Positions 38,699 to 49,489 are shown, numbered from the stretch's first letter. The stretch: 64,000 nt of DNA from Pseudomonas hormoni (GCF_018502625.1 NZ_CP075566.1:1803001-1867000); one strand, 5' to 3'. Program-made: numbers and translations. The notes: generated by a model not told the origin, from the sequence alone.

Positions 38699-39133
38699 TT
38701 ATCCGAGTTGCTTCTTCAACAGTGCGAGTTCAGCTTCCAGTTCGCGCACTCGCTCGCTAGCCTCAACCTCGACGCTGACGTCCTTCTGGATACCGATGAA
38801 GTAGGTGAGTTGATCTGCGTCGTTGAACACTGGGGTAATCGACAGTTCGTTCCAGAAGGCGCTGCCGTCCTTGCGATAGTTGCGAATGACTTGGCGGCAG
38901 GGGAGAAGGTTCCTTATCGCCTCGCGGATTACTGTCAAACCAGCTTGGTTACGGTCATCACCCTGCAGGAAGCGGCAGTCCTGGTACAGGATGTCGTCAA
39001 CGCTGTACCCCGTCAGGCGCTGAAAGGCGGGGTTGGCATAGATCAGGATGTTTTCGTCGCCTTCCTGCTCTGCTACCACGATGCCGTCGTTGGATGCTTC
39101 AACCACCAGTTTCAGCAGTTCTGCGTCGATCAT
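38699..39133 (-). CDS. short LOV blue-light photoreceptor
   Basis: A 144-residue protein consisting of one LOV domain with short terminal helices, very like the PpSB1-LOV/PpSB2-LOV proteins of Pseudomonas putida. With the start at MIDAELLKLVVEASNDGIVV, the flavin-adduct Cys in LYQDCRFLQGDD is residue 53, the same number as in PpSB1-LOV. The flavin-contact segments NYRKDGSAFWNELSITPV and YFIGIQKDV are intact. The C-terminal coiled coil (ERVRELEAELALLKKQL) serves dimerisation. There is no effector domain, so it should act by light-dependent partner contacts. A start 8 codons upstream is possible. Confidence 0.9.
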   Translation of the reverse strand: MIDAELLKLVVEASNDGIVVAEQEGDENILIYANPAFQRLTGYSVDDILYQDCRFLQGDDRNQAGLTVIREAIRNLLPCRQVIRNYRKDGSAFWNELSITPVFNDADQLTYFIGIQKDVSVEVEASERVRELEAELALLKKQLG

Positions 39134-39164
39134 TTTCAGAGCCCCAGTGAGTGACATCTCATTT

Positions 39165-40248
39165 TTAGCGGTTACCCGCCATACACGGAGTAATCAGTAT
39201 AACCCTCGGCATACCGCCATACAGTATGGCTGAGTTCAGAGGGTTCAGCGGCCAATCGTTCGCGATTCTGGCTGGTAGATCCGGGGTGGCCATGACCGTA
39301 CGGCCGAAAGCGACGAGGTCGGCCAGTCCTGAATCCAGCAACTGTGTAGCGCTTTGTGCAGTGTACCGACCGGCGTAGATGATCGCCCCGCTGAAGGAGC
39401 TACGGACTGCGCGACGGAACGATTCCGGCATCCGTGGTGCATTATCCCAGTCCGCTCCGGCGATGGAGAGGTAAGCAATGCCAGCATACTCAAGAACTTT
39501 GATCGCTTCGATGTAGGTGGTATGAGGATCGTCTTCAACCATCCCTAGGTAAGTGCGCTCCTCATCGGTGCTGCTGACAATGGCGCGAAACGGACGCCAA
39601 CCTTCTCTTTGCTAATACACTCGGCTACCCCAGCAACCACCTCACGCAAAAACCGTAGGCGGTTGTGAAGGGAGCCGCCGTACTGGTCTTCGCGATGATT
39701 GCTATGGACTGAAATGAACTGATTGACCAGGTAACCATTGACGCAATGTAGCTCAATACCGTCGAAGCCTGCTTCCATGGCATTACGTGCCGCCTGAATC
39801 TAAAGCTGTACAAGTTCTTCAACTTCACGAGTGATCAGAGCTCTTGGTGTTGACGGCTTCATCAATGCTCCGGCACCTGGTTCGGTTTCTCTGAAGACAC
39901 TCACTCGTTCGGTCGCAATGGCAGAAGCCGAAACAGGAGCTGCACTCTCAGGTTGCAGGGAGGTGTGAGAGACGCGTCCTACGTGCCAGAGCTGCGCGAA
40001 GATAACGCCTTCGTGGCCATGCACAGCTTCGGTCACTTCATGCGATCCAGCGATCTGCTCGGCTGTATGGATGTCTGGAGTCCAAGCATAACCTTGTCCC
40101 CGGGTTCGATCTGAGTGCCCTCGGTAACAATCAAGCCCGCACCCGCGTAACTCAATGGTAAGCAGGCGGTGGTGGTACTCAAGGTGAGCACGAAGGAGAT
40201 GGGGCAATCCGAGTAATGCTGGGAGCAAACAGATTCTCCGCAAAACAC
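39165..40248 (-). pseudogene. Old Yellow Enzyme family oxidoreductase, decayed
   Basis: Consecutive frames rebuild an NADH:flavin oxidoreductase of the NemA/xenobiotic reductase type: YAGAGLIVTEGTQIEP, then (shifted near 40100) GQGYAWTPDIHTAEQIAGSH and VIFAQLWHVGRVSHTSLQPE. An in-frame stop follows near 39800, then EAGFDGIELHCVNGYLVNQF, a shift near 39545-39590, and finally SFSGAIIYAGRYTAQSATQL and LVAFGRTVMATPDLPARI. The N-terminus is scrambled, and the active-site H-x-x-N reads HCVN. Several independent lesions show long decay. It lies between the LOV and EAL genes. Confidence 0.85.
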
Positions 40249-40296
40249 TCAGAGTATTGATCGCCTCGATTTATAAAAAGTGAGGGCACCTTATAT

Positions 40297-41067
40297 CTAG
40301 CCGATGTTTGGTATCGGCCAGGTCACGTTAGGCAGCGTTTCATATTCGGGCTTTGCGAACAGATAACCTTGATAGTAGTTAATGCCCAAGGCTAGTAACT
40401 TCTGCAATTCAGCATTGGTCTCTACGCCCTCTGCAATCACTTCAATTTTGAGAGCTTTGCATACACCTAATATACCTTGGACGATTGCCTCTCGCACCGG
40501 GTCAGTGCCTATGCTACGTACCAGGGTCATGTCCAGTTTTATGATGTCGGGTTGAAACTCTGCCAGCAAATTGAGCCCCGAGTACCCAGCACCGAAATCA
40601 TCTATCGCTGTCTTGAAGCCTTTAAGGCGATATTCTCGAATGATGCTTTTTAGATGTTCCTTGTCCACCAGTTCTTCGTTTTCGGTGATCTCGAAAATCA
40701 GCCTTTCGGTAGGAAATCCAAATCTGCGTGCGGCTTCAAGCGTCGCACGAATGCACGTGGCTGCTTGATAGACCGCATTGGGTAAGAAGTTGATGCTGAC
40801 AAAGCAGGGTATTTGTAAGCGCGAAGCAAGCTCAACAGCCTTGACTCGACATGCTTGGTCAAAGGCATAACGGTTCTGTTCGTTCACCTTTCCAAGAATG
40901 GCAGCGGCACCACTGCCATCGCAACCACGTACCAAAGCCTCGTAGGCAAAAATACTGTTGTCGCGCAGATCTACGATTGGCTGGAACGCCATACTGAACT
41001 CAAAATCCAGTTCATTGCCCTCCCGGCAGGCGCTACAAGGAGATACTGGTCGTGATTTTTCGTTCAT
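40297..41067 (-). CDS. EAL-domain c-di-GMP phosphodiesterase
   Basis: A 256-residue stand-alone EAL protein. After a short Cys-containing leader (SPCSACREG) come YEALVRG, the metal ligand Asn in SINFLPNAV, Glu in LIFEITENEEL, IDDFGAGYSG, IKLDMTLV, VIAEGVETNAE and the final YYQGYLFAKPE. All residues needed for c-di-GMP hydrolysis can be seen. The spacing resembles EAL domains of BLUF-EAL proteins (YcgF/YcgG group). The two Cys of the leader (CSAC) could be a redox or metal site. It is upstream of the OYE remnant and LOV gene on the same strand, so co-transcription is possible. Confidence 0.88.
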   Translation of the reverse strand: MNEKSRPVSPCSACREGNELDFEFSMAFQPIVDLRDNSIFAYEALVRGCDGSGAAAILGKVNEQNRYAFDQACRVKAVELASRLQIPCFVSINFLPNAVYQAATCIRATLEAARRFGFPTERLIFEITENEELVDKEHLKSIIREYRLKGFKTAIDDFGAGYSGLNLLAEFQPDIIKLDMTLVRSIGTDPVREAIVQGILGVCKALKIEVIAEGVETNAELQKLLALGINYYQGYLFAKPEYETLPNVTWPIPNIG

Positions 41068-41138
41068 TCAACCCCCGCTTTTCAATCACTATCCATGTGT
41101 CGATCAAACCAAGATTTTGCACATGCCGCAAGGCTGAA

Positions 41139-42455
41139 TCATCTAGCTAATGTCGACGAGAAATTGCTGATCGCCTTTACGACTTGGCGAGCACTATCCT
41201 GAATATCCAGGATTACTTGACCAGCCTCACCGGCTAATTTGACTCCTTGTTCTGCCTTGTCTTTACTCGCCTCCATCCTGGCAACTGCCCCCTGGGCCAA
41301 TAAACGATTGTGCTGCACCACCTCGACAATTTTGATGGTGGCCTGGCTTGTGCGCGAAGCCAGATTGCGCACTTCGTCAGCGACCACCGCAAAGCCTCGA
41401 CCCTGCTCTCCGGCACGAGCGGCTTCGATGGCGGCGTTTAGCGCAAGAAGATTCGTTTGTTCGGCGATGCCACGGATGGTCTGCACGATGCTGCTGATTA
41501 CTTCCGACTGCTGGCTGACATCTTTGATACCTTCGGCTGCGTGATTCAATTCGCCAGCCAGGCTTTGCATGACATCCACGGTCTCCTGCACCACTCGGGC
41601 GCCTTCGTGTGCTGTATTGTCGGTTTTCAGTGAAGTCTCGTAAGCCATGCGTGCTGCTCGTGACTCAGTTTCCTGCTGGAGAACCTGAGCCGTGATATCG
41701 CTCGCAAACTTAACTACTTTGTAAAGGCTGCCGCTGGCGTCGAACACCGGATTGTAAGTCGCACGTAACCAGACGGTTTGTCCCTGGTGGTTGAGGCGCT
41801 TGAAGTTACCGGAGAAAAATTCGCCGTGATTCAGGCGCTCCCAGAACTGGCGATACTCGTTGGATTCACTTTCGCTACGCTCACAGAACAGACGATGGTG
41901 CTTGCCAACAATCTCATCGAGGCGGTAACCCATCACTGCAAGGAAGTTCTCGTTGGCGCTAATGACTTCTCCCTGCCGGTTGAACTCAATGGTTGCCATG
42001 GAACGGTTAATCGCGTTGATTTGACTTTCCTGCTCTTGTTCCTTCTGCACCCGAGCAGTGACATCAGTAGCAATCTTGACGACCTTAATCACCCGTCCAA
42101 AGGCGTCGCGAACAGGGTTATAGCTGGCCTCCAGCCAGATCTCACGCCCCTGTTTGTCCACGCGCAGGAAGCGGTCGTTTATGGACTCACCATTACTCAG
42201 GCGTGACCAAAAACCTTGATAAGCGACGCTGTAGGCGTAGGTCGGTGTACAGAATAAGCGGTGATGCCGGGAGTGAATTTCCTCAAGGCGATAGCCCATT
42301 ACGCTCAGGAAATTGTGATTGGCGCCGAGGATCGTGCCATCAGGTTGGAACTCAATCAGAGCCATGGAGCCACCTAATGCTGCGAGGGTGGCTTCGCAGT
42401 CAGCCAAGCGCTGCTGGCTGACGACCAGTTCTTTTTTGATTTGCGAGTTGAACAT
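41139..42455 (-). CDS. soluble PAS-PAS methyl-accepting chemotaxis protein
   Basis: A 438-residue chemoreceptor without membrane helices. Two PAS domains of near-identical build ([20 protein letters not shown] with [17 protein letters not shown], and [20 protein letters not shown] with [17 protein letters not shown]) are each closed by a PAC-like DVTAR/DITAQ end. The signalling hairpin tip ([20 protein letters not shown], then [15 protein letters not shown]) is intact, but only about 75 residues follow, so the receptor is short. PAS domains with this wording usually bind haem or flavin and sense oxygen or redox state. Its upstream region carries the TGTATAGGTTTT box. Confidence 0.88.
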   Translation of the reverse strand: MFNSQIKKELVVSQQRLADCEATLAALGGSMALIEFQPDGTILGANHNFLSVMGYRLEEIHSRHHRLFCTPTYAYSVAYQGFWSRLSNGESINDRFLRVDKQGREIWLEASYNPVRDAFGRVIKVVKIATDVTARVQKEQEQESQINAINRSMATIEFNRQGEVISANENFLAVMGYRLDEIVGKHHRLFCERSESESNEYRQFWERLNHGEFFSGNFKRLNHQGQTVWLRATYNPVFDASGSLYKVVKFASDITAQVLQQETESRAARMAYETSLKTDNTAHEGARVVQETVDVMQSLAGELNHAAEGIKDVSQQSEVISSIVQTIRGIAEQTNLLALNAAIEAARAGEQGRGFAVVADEVRNLASRTSQATIKIVEVVQHNRLLAQGAVARMEASKDKAEQGVKLAGEAGQVILDIQDSARQVVKAISNFSSTLAR

Positions 42456-42504
42456 ACGAACCTCAGTGGCTATGGACTGCTTGGCACTTTCATCAAGTCA
42501 ACGC

Positions 42505-42532
42505 AAAACCTATACAAAGATATGGTTTTGTA
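42505..42532 (-). promoter_or_regulatory. TACAAAAC-N8-TGTATAGGTTTT box upstream of the PAS-PAS chemoreceptor
   Basis: On the minus strand the sequence reads TACAAAAC, eight bases, then TGTATAGGTTTT, 50 bases before the receptor start. The same two words with the same spacing occur upstream of the membrane chemoreceptor (55550-55585). See the motif finding. Confidence 0.6.
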
Positions 42533-43224
42533 CAAGATAATTTGAGGTTAAACGCGAGGAATGCATGTTGATCGCGGGTATTGCGCTGATCGGGTAGGGG
42601 ATTGAGCACCGGCAATTGACTATCGGTTTACGCAGCTGTCGCATAATCGGCAGAGCACTCGATATCCGACCGAAAGGGGCGAACGGATTGCGCCTCAAGT
42701 CATTTTAGTGGCCGAAGTACCTAAAGCTTGCGGCGCGCGAGCTCCATGTTGCGGGTTCAAGCCCATCACACCGGACGCCGACAAATAGAGCAGTTGGGGC
42801 TCATTAGCGCCTCTGCGCAGGACATTGATTTATCGAGCGCAGAGCGGGCATTCGTCGTCAAAGTAAAGCATCACCGCCTTCTGATCAGCCTTATGCGCAT
42901 GACATTATCTTGTATAGGTTTGTATCAAGTACGCCGAGGAACAGACTGAGGAAGGGCGCCATTCTTTCCGCCGTGAAATCGACCGCATGCCCTTTTCTCA
43001 GCATGGCCAACCAGGGCTTTTGATGAGTGGCCCACAATTCATGGTCAAGGATCAGAAAGGAGTTGTCGCCGGCATTCCCCCCTAAAACGTGAACCAACTC
43101 TGAGGAGTCGGCCAGGTCATCGCTGAAGATTTTGATGCCGAAAAGTTAAGCGACAGTGTCGCCCTTTTGAGTAGGGGCGGCTGTCTTCACCTTCGGGCGG
43201 TATCCATTTGGTATCGCTTAACGA
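42533..43224. other. gap with a possible gene remnant and one box copy
   Basis: A minus-strand frame open from 43145 to 42891 reads like protein (SSELVHVLGGNAGDNSFLIL, MLRKGHAVDFTAERM) but has only a TTG start at 43097 and no clear ribosome binding site. It is probably the end of a lost gene of unknown family. A copy of the box (TGTATAGGTTTG at 42911-42922) lies at its 3' end. Nothing else can be supported. Confidence 0.35.
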
Positions 43225-43635
43225 TCAATTCCCTCGGTATGTGGAGAAGCCGTAAGGGCTGAGAAGCAACGGGATGTGATAGTGAGGAACGGTACCGTCC
43301 ACCTCAAAAATGACCGGTACCTCCGGAAAGAAGCTGGACGTTTTGTGCGACTTGAACCACTCACCAGTCTTGAAGGTGACACGGTAGGTACCTTTCTCCA
43401 AACCCCGACCTTCCGGATACAGCCCGGTGATACGACCTTGCTCGTTGGTTGCCGCGCTGTTGAGCATGTCCCAGTTTTTCCCATCCTGTTTTTCCAACGT
43501 GACGTTGACGCCAGGGGAGGGCAGGCCATCCTGCAAGTTAAGTACATGCACGCTCAATGGATTTGTTGCCGCTGATGCAAGGGCTGAAAGGGCACTCAAT
43601 ACAGCGCCAGCGAAGAAACTTTTCAATACAGTCAT
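43225..43635 (-). CDS. hiuH: periplasmic 5-hydroxyisourate hydrolase
   Basis: A 136-residue transthyretin-like enzyme that converts 5-hydroxyisourate to OHCU in urate breakdown. A signal peptide (MTVLKSFFAGAVLSALSALA) sends it to the periplasm. The active-site His is in SVHVLNLQDGLPSPGVNV, Arg in KGTYRVTFKTGEWF and His in PHYHIPLLLSPYGFSTYRG; the usual ending YRGS is YRGN here. The start at 43635 fits the signal peptide. It follows hbpS by 10 bases. In E. coli the periplasmic HiuH gene is likewise adjacent to hprRS, and the same pairing is seen here. Confidence 0.9.
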   Translation of the reverse strand: MTVLKSFFAGAVLSALSALASAATNPLSVHVLNLQDGLPSPGVNVTLEKQDGKNWDMLNSAATNEQGRITGLYPEGRGLEKGTYRVTFKTGEWFKSHKTSSFFPEVPVIFEVDGTVPHYHIPLLLSPYGFSTYRGN

Positions 43636-43645
43636 GGTGATGTCC

Positions 43646-44149
43646 TTAGTTTTTAACGGCAGGTAAAACTTTGTTGATGGCGACCTCCGCACAACGTTCA
43701 TCGTGTGCAGCGCCACCCGCACCGGCCACACCGATGGCGCCGATGACCTGGTCATCGAACTTCAATGGCACGCCTCCACCCAGCAGCAACAACTCATCAA
43801 GGGTGTTGAGGTTTTCAGCATCCGGAGTACTGCGCGCACGCTCCGCCAACTGCCGCGTCGAAGTCTTGGTCGACAGGGCGGTATAGGCTTTACGTTGTGC
43901 GGCTGACGTGTTGTGCGGGCCGACATTGTCATCGCGTTGCACAGCAACCAGATTGCCGCCACGGTCAACAACTGCGGCAACGGCTGAGCGGCCATCGGCG
44001 TGACAGGCCGTCAGCGCGGCTGTTAGCAAATCGTTGGCCATTGCGAGTGACACGTCCTTGCGTTGCGCAACCTGATCCGGGGCTGCAACGGCGAACGCAG
44101 AGCTCATTGCGAGCGTGATCAGCAATGAAGTCGATAGGCTTGTACGCAT
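43646..44149 (-). CDS. exported GlcG/HbpS-family heme-binding-like protein
   Basis: A 167-residue protein with a signal peptide ending AVAA and a GlcG/HbpS domain (LTAALTACHADGRSAVAAVV, DRGGNLVAVQRDD, LDELLLLGGGVPLKFDDQVI, IGVAGAGGAAHDERCAEVAI). Family members bind heme or sense oxidative stress; the exact ligand here is unknown. AAGGAAA lies ahead of the ATG at 44149. It forms an operon with hiuH and is divergent from hprR across a palindromic box. Confidence 0.85.
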   Translation of the reverse strand: MRTSLSTSLLITLAMSSAFAVAAPDQVAQRKDVSLAMANDLLTAALTACHADGRSAVAAVVDRGGNLVAVQRDDNVGPHNTSAAQRKAYTALSTKTSTRQLAERARSTPDAENLNTLDELLLLGGGVPLKFDDQVIGAIGVAGAGGAAHDERCAEVAINKVLPAVKN

Positions 44150-44232
44150 GGTGTTTCCTTGATTGGTTGAGTCTTTCTGAGTCATTGCCAGACATCATGA
44201 CCAGCCCACCCCGTCAGAATGATTGCCTCCTG

Positions 44233-44248
44233 ATTACCAATATGTAAT
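44233..44248. promoter_or_regulatory. HprR/CusR-type palindromic operator
   Basis: ATTAC-CAATAT-GTAAT is a perfect 5-base inverted repeat with a 6-base spacer. The E. coli HprR/CusR boxes have the form CATTACAAAATTGTAATG, so this is a strong match. It lies between hbpS-hiuH and hprRS, where phosphorylated HprR could control both directions. Confidence 0.7.
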
Positions 44249-44299
44249 GTGAGAAAACAGCGAAGCGGGCTAGCCTGTGCTCCAGTCCTGGAGGAAAAA

Positions 44300-44967
<668 letters not shown>

Positions 44968-44971
<4 letters not shown>

Positions 44972-46338
44972 ATCTATATCCGCGCACTCTGAGCCTGCGC
45001 CTGGCCATCATGTTCGCACTGGTCAGCGCGCTATTACTGGGCTCCATTGGTTTTTATCTTTATCAATCGTTACAGCGAGAGATTGCCTGGCGCGATGACC
45101 AGGCCTTACTGGGGCGCATTGAGCGAATGCAAGCATTGATCAGCGATAGCGACAGCATCGAGCAACTGCGAGGTCGGCCCAAGCTCTACGAAAACATGTT
45201 GGGCAATCGCGACAGTCTGCTATGGATTGTCGATGACACCGGCAAGGTGTTGATCGAAATCAACCCGGTGGGTATGACTTTTCCAAAGTTGCCGGGTGCG
45301 CCCCATGCTCGCCTCGTTGACGATCACTCTTCCGAGCCAGTGCGGCTTGCCTGGCAGGATGTCATGCAGGGTGATCGCGGCTTGACCCTGATCGCTGGCA
45401 AGTTGTTGGGGGAGCGCGAGCAGATGATGGGGGTTTACCGACTCAAACTTTGGTTGGCCATGTCAGTCGGTGCGCTGCTGGCTTTCGCATTCGGCTGGTG
45501 GGTGAGTCAACGAGGCTTGCACCCTGTGCGCCTGCTGGCCAAGCGTGCTGCCGGAATCGATGTGCAGCATCTTCATCTGCGGCTGGATGAGTTCAGTGAA
45601 CTGAATGAGCTCAAACCGCTCTGTAGTGCCCTCAACCAGATGCTTGCACGCCTTGAGGACGGATTCGCCCAGCTTTCACGTTTCTCGGAAGACCTCGCCC
45701 ATGAGATGCGAACCCCACTAGGCAACCTGATGGGACATACCCAACAAACCCTGAGACGCAGTCGCTCTATAGAGGACTATCAGAACCTGCTGGTTTCCAA
45801 TCAGGAAGAGTATGAAAGGCTGGCCCGAATGATCGACAGCATGCTGTTTCTAGCTCGCACCGAGCAGCCAAACGCTTGCGTAAAATTTGAGCAAATCAAC
45901 CTGCACGATCTCATTGAGCAGCTCTGTGAGTATTTCGAAGGGGTAGCGCAAGAACGAGATGTGCAACTGATAAACCAGACCCAGGATCAGTTGCTGGGTG
46001 ATCCAGGCTTGATCCGTCGAGCACTGGCTAACTTGCTGGCGAATGCGCTGCGCTACGCAATTCCCAACTCTGCAGTGACGATCAGCAGCAGGGTTTTGGA
46101 GCACAGGCTCGATATCACGGTGCACAACCACGGCGAGCCGATTGCAGCAGAACATCTTCCACGATTGTTTGAGCGCTTTTACCGGTGTGACCCATCACGC
46201 AATCAACCCGACGATTCCGGTGGTCTGGGATTGGCCATCGTTCGTTCGATTATGCAACTGCATGGCGGTTGTATAACCGTTGATAGCACTGACGCAGGTA
46301 CGAGCTTTCACTTGGAGTTTCCCCTTATAAACGACTGA
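44968..46338 (+). CDS. hprS: HprS-like sensor histidine kinase
   Basis: A membrane histidine kinase with two helices (about residues 15-35 and 165-185), HAMP linker, H-box [21 protein letters not shown]-box [15 protein letters not shown] and G-box [16 protein letters not shown]. The first ATG is at 45010, but the frame is open back to CTG 44968, which overlaps the hprR stop and gives the family-like N-terminus [21 protein letters not shown] rare CTG start is therefore the best reading, with ATG 45010 as the fallback. It should sense oxidants in the envelope and phosphorylate HprR. Confidence 0.83.
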
Positions 46339-46644
46339 GCTCGAACCGAAGGTATTGCACACGACACAGCGAATGCTGGCAAATTGCCCTATAGTGAGTT
46401 TCGTTGCAGTGATGACCATCTAGGAAGCAGCAAATGGGGCTCGAAAATTTTTCTTTCGAGCACATGCGAAAGGGGTAGTCGCAGTGCAGAGCAGAAATCG
46501 TATCGGATCTGATCCCTTGGGAGTTGTTTTCAATGCTCAGCGACCTTCAAATCGGCATTTATCGGTCGTTCACCCGCGATCTCGTTTAGCTTCAACGGTG
46601 CTTGCCAAGGCTCGGCTCTCGCTCTGCGCCTTGGAAAAGTTAAA
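46339..46644. other. 306-base upstream region of the CHASE-GGDEF gene
   Basis: No gene or recognisable operator was found. The 5' flank does not match the flank of the broken copy at 29699; similarity begins only at the start codon. Confidence 0.5.
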
Positions 46645-48207
46645 GTGATGCTTACTAGGCGGCGCAGCTCCCTAGCAGGTTTCATTATCCTCGCTGTCGG
46701 ATTGGTTGGTTTTTCAGCTCTGTTACTGCTGAAGCCCGAGACTGAACGTAGAGAAAAGCGTTTCTCGGAATACGTGCAGAATATTTCCGGCATCGTGCGC
46801 AATCAGCTTGATACTAATGAGGCTGTGCTGGCGGGTTTCTCGGCATTTCTTCAGGCCGTCGATCAGAGCGATACGGAAGCTGCGGCCCGGTATGCTGCTG
46901 TCGTTTTAGCCGCTTACCCTCATATTTACATGCTTGAGGCGGCGCGGGCGGTACCCATCGCCGAACAGGCGGCTTTTGAAGATCTGTTGCGTCGTACTTG
47001 GCGTCCAGACTTTCAACTCAAGGATTTTCCGAGTCTCACTCACCAACCTGCGCAACATCAGGTCTATCTCAATGAGACTTGGCCTGTATTGTTCATGTAC
47101 CCCTTACTCCCAGAATCGAGTTCGATCTATGGCGTCAAGCTAGAAACCGTCGCCTATCTGTCCTATGCGTTGGCTCGAACACACAATAATCAGAAGCCGG
47201 TGGTATCGCCTGTTTTCTCAATGTATGAGGGGGGTGACGCTTACATTCTGATGCAGTCAGTCAGTCGTCCTGAACAGGATCGAGAGAACACCCGCCCCAA
47301 TTTCTTTGGCAGCAAGATGGTGTCTTTGCTTTTGATCAAGACGGATTCGCTACAGGATGCTGTGAGTTATGCGAACGTAGATCCCCTGGTTCGCGTCAGT
47401 GCTGTCCTGAAAACCTCTGCAGGATCTGAAAGCAATGTCTTTTCAACGCAGACCGAGCAAGCCGGTATCCTGGATCGCCTCCTATTGCCGGCTCTGTCTG
47501 ACCGAGTCGAGATCAGAAGTGTTTCACAACCGATGACCTTGTTGTTTGAGCGCCAGTTGCGATTAGGGGATATTCTGACAGCGGAAACATTGATCATCCT
47601 TGCGGTTCTCGCGGGGGCATTCGTGCTTGTGCCTGTGGTGTTGATTCGTCATTTCAAAGCGATCGAAAGAGCAGAGGTTGAACACGAACGCTCGGCTTAT
47701 CTCGCAACTCATGACGTGCTCACCCAACTGCCTAATCGCTACCTTTTCGCCGATCGATTTGATCAGGCCTTCTCCGATTGGAAAGTGAACGGGGTTCCGT
47801 TTGCCGTGCTGTTGATCGACCTGGATCACTTCAAGGATATCAACGATAAGTACGGCCATGAGGTCGGCGATCAGGTTCTCCGAGCGGTCGCAAATCGAAT
47901 GCTTCAAGCCACTCGCTCGTGTGACACCATCGCACGCTACGGCGGGGATGAATTCGTGATTTTGGTTACAGGCATTATCCACCCCGAGAGTGCGGAACTG
48001 AGGGCGGCGAGGGTGCTCGAAACCATCGCGCAGACAGTCGTGACCAGTGCAGGAGAGCTTTCAATATCGTGCAGTATTGGAGTCTCGCTGTGTCCTATCC
48101 ATGGCAAGAGTCTCGATACATTGCTTAAGGCGGCGGATCAGGCCATGTATGGCGTTAAACAACTGGGGCGAAAAGGAGTCGCGATGACTGAGTCCCCGGA
48201 AGCTTGA
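46645..48207 (+). CDS. CHASE-type membrane diguanylate cyclase
   Basis: A 520-residue c-di-GMP synthase. A first helix (about residues 10-28) and a second (about 315-335) enclose a CHASE-like periplasmic sensor of about 285 residues containing SEYVQNISGIVRNQLDTNEA and VSPVFSMYEGGDAYILMQSV. The GGDEF domain has HDVLTQLPNRYLFADRF, LIDLDHFKDINDKYGHEVGD and the active site ARYGGDEFVIL, with an RxxD inhibitory site (RSCD) five residues before it. It is the intact paralogue of the broken gene at 29699, so strain history includes a duplication. The sensed ligand is unknown. No partner gene overlaps it. Confidence 0.9.
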   Translation: MMLTRRRSSLAGFIILAVGLVGFSALLLLKPETERREKRFSEYVQNISGIVRNQLDTNEAVLAGFSAFLQAVDQSDTEAAARYAAVVLAAYPHIYMLEAARAVPIAEQAAFEDLLRRTWRPDFQLKDFPSLTHQPAQHQVYLNETWPVLFMYPLLPESSSIYGVKLETVAYLSYALARTHNNQKPVVSPVFSMYEGGDAYILMQSVSRPEQDRENTRPNFFGSKMVSLLLIKTDSLQDAVSYANVDPLVRVSAVLKTSAGSESNVFSTQTEQAGILDRLLLPALSDRVEIRSVSQPMTLLFERQLRLGDILTAETLIILAVLAGAFVLVPVVLIRHFKAIERAEVEHERSAYLATHDVLTQLPNRYLFADRFDQAFSDWKVNGVPFAVLLIDLDHFKDINDKYGHEVGDQVLRAVANRMLQATRSCDTIARYGGDEFVILVTGIIHPESAELRAARVLETIAQTVVTSAGELSISCSIGVSLCPIHGKSLDTLLKAADQAMYGVKQLGRKGVAMTESPEA

Positions 48208-48496
48208 GATGCTTATAGGATATTCAGGCTCTTTTAATCGCTAAGTTCGGCAACAAAAAAAGCCAGGGAGCCAGGCTCTGTTAAAGGTTCTCTGGATGCA
48301 GATATCATTTCTGCATATCGGCATTCCGACTTCCGCTACGACCTACCGATTTGAAATAACTTGCAAACCTTGCGTGATTGAGAAACCCCACACGCCTCTC
48401 TAGATTTGAACTCGCAATGCCGGGCCCCTCTGACAGCTACCCGCTGCCATGTCGGAGTTGCAGTTTGTATAACTTCGACACTTAGAGGAGAGGCTC

Positions 48497-49489
48497 ATGA
48501 CTGCCCTAGAACCGTTCTTCCTGGCCGAGTTCCTCGGCACCGCCACTTGGTTGTGGCTAGTCTTTATAAGCATCGTGATAGGCCTGTTGGTCTTCGACCT
48601 CGGGGTTCTCCACCGTGAGCAGCGAGAAATCGGCGTTACTGAAAGTCTGCTGCTGTCTGCTGGCTATATCACGGCTGGCTTGCTGTTCGGCCTCTGGGTC
48701 TGGCATGTCAAGGGTGTTGACGCCGGGATGGATTTCTACACCGGTTTTCTGATCGAGAAATCGTTGTCGATGGACAACGTGTTCCTGATGGCGATGATCT
48801 TCAGCTTCCTCTCTATCCCGCGTAGGTATCAGCACGAGGTGCTGTTCTGGGGCATTCTCGGTGTAATCGTGCTGCGCGCGATCATGATTGGCCTGGGGGC
48901 GGCGCTGATCGCCGAGTTCAGCTGGATTCTGTATGTGTTCGGAGTCTTCCTGCTGTTGACTGGGGTGAAGATGCTGTTCAGCAAGGTCGATGCCCATCCG
49001 AACCTTAGCGAAAACCTGCTGGTGAAGTTCTTGCGCAAACACATGCGGGTAACCGAGCAACTGCATGAAGGGCGCTTCTTTGTCCTTCAGGCGGATGCCA
49101 GCGGCAAGTCCGTGGTCTGGGCGACGCCGTTGTTCTTAGCCTTGGTGCTAATCGAATGTGCCGACCTGGTGTTCGCCGTGGACAGCGTGCCAGCGATCTT
49201 CGCCATCACCCAAGACCCTTTCATCGTCTACACCTCGAACATCTTCGCCATCCTTGGCCTGCGTGCGTTGTATTTCGCCCTGGCGGCGATGATTCACCGC
49301 TTCGCCTACCTCAAGTACGCGCTGGCACTGGTGCTGGTGTTTATCGGTGGCAAGATCTTCCTGGTCGGCATCATCGGCAAGATTCCGGCGGGCATTTCCC
49401 TGAGCGTGACCCTGGGGCTGTTGCTGGGCGGTGTGCTGCTGTCGCTGTGGAAAACCCGCGACCAGGCCTCTGCTGGCTCGCAGGAGTAA
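48497..49489 (+). CDS. TerC/Alx family membrane protein
   Basis: A 330-residue TerC-family integral membrane protein with about nine helices. The conserved acidic motifs are present: FDLGVLHREQREIG, GFLIEKSLSMDNVFLMAMIF and LIECADLVFAVDSVPAIFAI, the Asp/Glu residues that are proposed to bind metal. Alx-type members export Mn(II) or act in metalation of secreted enzymes. AGAGGAG precedes the ATG. No manganese riboswitch could be recognised upstream. It is a single gene. Confidence 0.85.
   Translation: MTALEPFFLAEFLGTATWLWLVFISIVIGLLVFDLGVLHREQREIGVTESLLLSAGYITAGLLFGLWVWHVKGVDAGMDFYTGFLIEKSLSMDNVFLMAMIFSFLSIPRRYQHEVLFWGILGVIVLRAIMIGLGAALIAEFSWILYVFGVFLLLTGVKMLFSKVDAHPNLSENLLVKFLRKHMRVTEQLHEGRFFVLQADASGKSVVWATPLFLALVLIECADLVFAVDSVPAIFAITQDPFIVYTSNIFAILGLRALYFALAAMIHRFAYLKYALALVLVFIGGKIFLVGIIGKIPAGISLSVTLGLLLGGVLLSLWKTRDQASAGSQE

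Noticed and set aside
48460..48485. Further copy of the light-type box ahead of the TerC gene (TTTGTATAACTT)
   Set aside because: It matches only the first half of the word and lacks the second element; counted as chance.
48208..48496. Possible manganese (yybP-ykoY) riboswitch ahead of the TerC/Alx gene
   Set aside because: The conserved loops of that riboswitch could not be found; only weak hairpins are present.
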